From positions 1 through 8,909 of the forward strand of contig JBGQGW010000174.1 of the NCBI GenBank assembly GCA_041497605.1: DNA of 8,909 nt, written 5' to 3'. Source of the DNA: JBGPTK01 sp041497605. GTDB taxonomy: Bacteria; Acidobacteriota; Terriglobia; Acidiferrales; UBA7541. Positions 7,390-8,909 of the stretch are shown piece by piece (the stretch's first letter is position 1; every line of letters starts with the position of its first letter). Made by a program: the position numbers and the translations under genes. The notes under the pieces were generated by a model. The model searched no databases. It was not told where the DNA came from and saw only the letters and a list, made by a program, of their open reading frames with translations.

Positions 7390-8718
7390 GTGAAATTAAG
7401 CGCTCCCCTGATCAAAGGCACGGTAGTCGCAGCGTTGGGCGGATTGCTGTTCGGCTTCGACACAGCAGTGATCGCCGGAACCACACATGCCCTCACCGCC
7501 CTCTTTCATCTCTCTCCCAGCGCGCTCGGCGTCACTGTCGCGGCGGCACTCTGGGGCACCATGTTGGCCGCCGCTCTCGCCGGGTTCGCGGGCGATCGAT
7601 ACGGCCGCCGCGACAGTTTGCGCATACTGGCGATTCTCTATCTCATCTCCGCTTTGGGTTGCGCCTTCGCCTGGAATTGGGATGCAGTTGTTCTTTTCAG
7701 GTTTATTGGAGGACTCGGCATCGGCGGCTCTTCGGTGCTCGCGCCGATGTATATCGCGGAAATCGCGCCGGCAAAGTGGCGCGGCCGTCTCGTCGGGCTG
7801 TTCCAAATCAACATTGTCACGGGCATTTTGCTGGCCTATCTCTCCAACTATGCGATTGGCCGGGCAGGGTTGGGCGCCCTCGAATGGCGTTGGAAATTTG
7901 GCATCGCCTCCATCCCGGCAGCATTGTTCTTTGTAATGTTATTCAGCATTCCTCGCAGTCCGCGCTGGCTGGCCAGTAAAGGCCGAGTGGATGAGGCGAG
8001 GCAAGTGCTCAAAGCAATCACGAACGAAAACTACGAGCAAGAACTCCAGGAAATTGTCGCATCCATCGACCTGGAGCACGGCCACGGGAAAGATTCACTT
8101 TTCACCTGGAAATACCGATTCCCAATTTTCTTGGCGGTAACCATCGCCATGTTCAACCAACTTTCCGGAATCAACGCGATTTTGTATTACTTGAACGACA
8201 TTTTCGAGCGTGCTGGTTTCAGCAAAGTATCGGGGGATCTTCAGGCGGTGGCGATCGGGGCGACGAATCTGCTCTTCACACTCGTGGCCATGTCGGTGAT
8301 CGACAAGATCGGCCGCAAGACTCTTTTGCTCGTTGGCGCCGTGGGAACGGCCGGATGCCTTGCGGGCGTCTCCGCAATCTTCTTGAGCGGTAAGCACGAA
8401 GGCATCCTGATCTGGCTGCTCGTTGGCTATATCGCGTTCTTCGCCTTTTCCCAGGGCGCCGTCATCTGGGTCTACCTAAGCGAAGTGTTTCCTACTCGCG
8501 TGAGGGGAAAAGGCCAAGGCCTGGGAACATTCACGCATTGGTTGATGAACGCCCTGATCTCCGGCTTCTTTCCGGTGATGGCTGCCGCGTCCGGCGCCTA
8601 CCCCTTCGTATTTTTTGCGTTGATGATGGTGCTTCAGTTCTTCGTCGTCCTGTTCATCTATCCGGAGACGAAAGGCATTTCGCTCGAAGAAATGCAGCGA
8701 AAACTGAGCACCAGTTGA
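7390..8718 (+). CDS. MFS sugar transporter, sugar porter family (XylE/GalP-like)
   Basis: Inner-membrane, 12-helix transporter of the sugar porter family (TC 2.A.1.1), expected to import a monosaccharide by proton symport. In 442 residues all family signatures appear: GFDTAVIAG (22-30), DRYGRR (69-74), FRFIGGLGIG (103-112), PMYIAEIAPAKWRG (119-132), PRSPRWL (188-194), NQLSGINAILYY (256-267), DKIGRK (305-310), LSEVFPTRVRG (363-373) and PETKGISLEEM (425-435). D24 and R104 correspond to the XylE pair D27/R133 linked to proton coupling, which favours symport over facilitated diffusion. Hydrophobic helices fall at about 8-30, 46-67, 78-96, 98-122, 134-156, 168-186, then a cytoplasmic loop 187-243, then six more to about 424. 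Two variants are seen: the usual PESPRWL has Arg for Glu, and the helix-7 QQ pair is NQ; both are ordinary family variation to my knowledge. Position after the mannosidase suggests mannose as substrate, but that is inference. Confidence 0.94.
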   Translation: MKLSAPLIKGTVVAALGGLLFGFDTAVIAGTTHALTALFHLSPSALGVTVAAALWGTMLAAALAGFAGDRYGRRDSLRILAILYLISALGCAFAWNWDAVVLFRFIGGLGIGGSSVLAPMYIAEIAPAKWRGRLVGLFQINIVTGILLAYLSNYAIGRAGLGALEWRWKFGIASIPAALFFVMLFSIPRSPRWLASKGRVDEARQVLKAITNENYEQELQEIVASIDLEHGHGKDSLFTWKYRFPIFLAVTIAMFNQLSGINAILYYLNDIFERAGFSKVSGDLQAVAIGATNLLFTLVAMSVIDKIGRKTLLLVGAVGTAGCLAGVSAIFLSGKHEGILIWLLVGYIAFFAFSQGAVIWVYLSEVFPTRVRGKGQGLGTFTHWLMNALISGFFPVMAAASGAYPFVFFALMMVLQFFVVLFIYPETKGISLEEMQRKLSTS

Positions 8719-8728
8719 TCTAGAACTC

Positions 8729-8748
8729 CGTGAATTCGTTCATTCACG
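8729..8748. terminator. Small hairpin between convergent genes, possible weak terminator
   Basis: CGTGAAT (8729-8735) and ATTCACG (8742-8748) form a perfect 7-bp stem with a 6-base loop, 10 bases after the transporter stop codon. Its place between convergent reading frames fits a terminator. No T-run follows on either strand, and the stem is short and AT-rich in the middle, so intrinsic termination would be weak. Confidence 0.3.
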
Positions 8749-8777
8749 CGAATAATTTCCGCCGGTGGGCAGTGGCT

Positions 8778-8909
8778 CTATTGATCTCTCTCCCTGTATT
8801 CGGCCGGAACATCGTCCTCCGGAACCTCTTTCGTCGTCACTTCGGACTGGTCTGGATCAAGCGCATTTTCCACACCGCTGATCGCTGCCGCCTCGTACGA
8901 TTGCCCTTC
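8778..8909 (-). CDS. C-terminal end of an unidentified protein (5' part outside window)
   Basis: A minus-strand frame enters at base 8909 and stays open for 43 codons to TAG at 8780-8778. Its product is hydrophilic and strongly acidic, with segments such as GVENALDPDQSEV and KEVPEDDVPAEYRERDQ, typical of a disordered tail. I do not recognise a family. Amino-acid make-up favours this frame over the overlapping plus-strand one, which is Arg/Phe/Leu-rich like an antisense shadow. It would be convergent with the transporter, 59 bp apart. With only 43 residues it could still be a chance open frame. Confidence 0.5.
   Translation of the reverse strand, partial: EGQSYEAAAISGVENALDPDQSEVTTKEVPEDDVPAEYRERDQ

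Noticed and set aside
8730..8909. Plus-strand frame starting GTG at 8730 with a short hydrophobic stretch (about residues 14-24)
   Set aside because: It begins inside the hairpin, has no Shine-Dalgarno sequence, and becomes Arg- and Phe-rich in the way expected of the complement of the acidic minus-strand frame.
1..8909. Mobile elements, CRISPR, tRNA/rRNA, toxin-antitoxin or defence genes
   Set aside because: I looked for terminal repeats, transposase or integrase motifs, regularly spaced repeats and RNA gene signatures on both strands by eye and found none.

Overview
The window looks like chromosomal DNA from a soil- or sediment-type bacterium, moderately GC-rich by eye. I lean towards Acidobacteriota. 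That rests on three things together: separate cofG and cofH genes for the F420 precursor FO, a very large exported GH38 alpha-mannosidase with an extra C-terminal module, and an AlkK-like acyl-CoA ligase. No rRNA or single-copy marker is present, so the phylum is an inference.

Positions 1-1840 (minus strand) hold a small F420-precursor unit. A sigma70-like promoter (TTGCCG-18-TATAAT) precedes cofG (539-1723). cofH follows after 16 bases, starts with GTG at 522, and runs off the left edge after 174 codons. CofH joins tyrosine to the ribityl-diaminouracil from riboflavin synthesis, and CofG closes the ring to give FO, the deazaflavin core of F420. Both carry an intact CxxxCxxC radical-SAM motif.

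Positions 1968-3599 (minus strand) encode a complete acyl-CoA ligase of the AlkK / Thermus long-chain FACS type. It lies upstream of cofG in the same direction, but a 244-bp gap and cofG's own promoter argue against tight co-transcription.

Positions 3600-3811 form a 212-bp divergent control region with an 8-bp-arm inverted repeat. To its right, on the plus strand, come a Sec-exported GH38 alpha-mannosidase of about 1167 residues (3812-7315) and, 74 bp later, a sugar-porter-family MFS transporter (7390-8718). The simplest reading is a two-gene unit in which mannosides are trimmed outside the cytoplasm and a released sugar is taken up by proton symport.

The right edge (8778-8909, minus strand) has a 43-codon acidic reading frame ending in TAG, probably the C-terminus of a convergent gene. 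A small hairpin lies between it and the transporter.

I see no mobile element, CRISPR array, tRNA, rRNA, toxin-antitoxin pair or defence gene. No gene-free stretch exceeds 300 bases. Most of the window is recognisable metabolism, and I found no convincing sign of an undescribed multi-gene system. The points most worth a second look are the C-terminal module of the mannosidase and the inverted repeat in the divergent control region.
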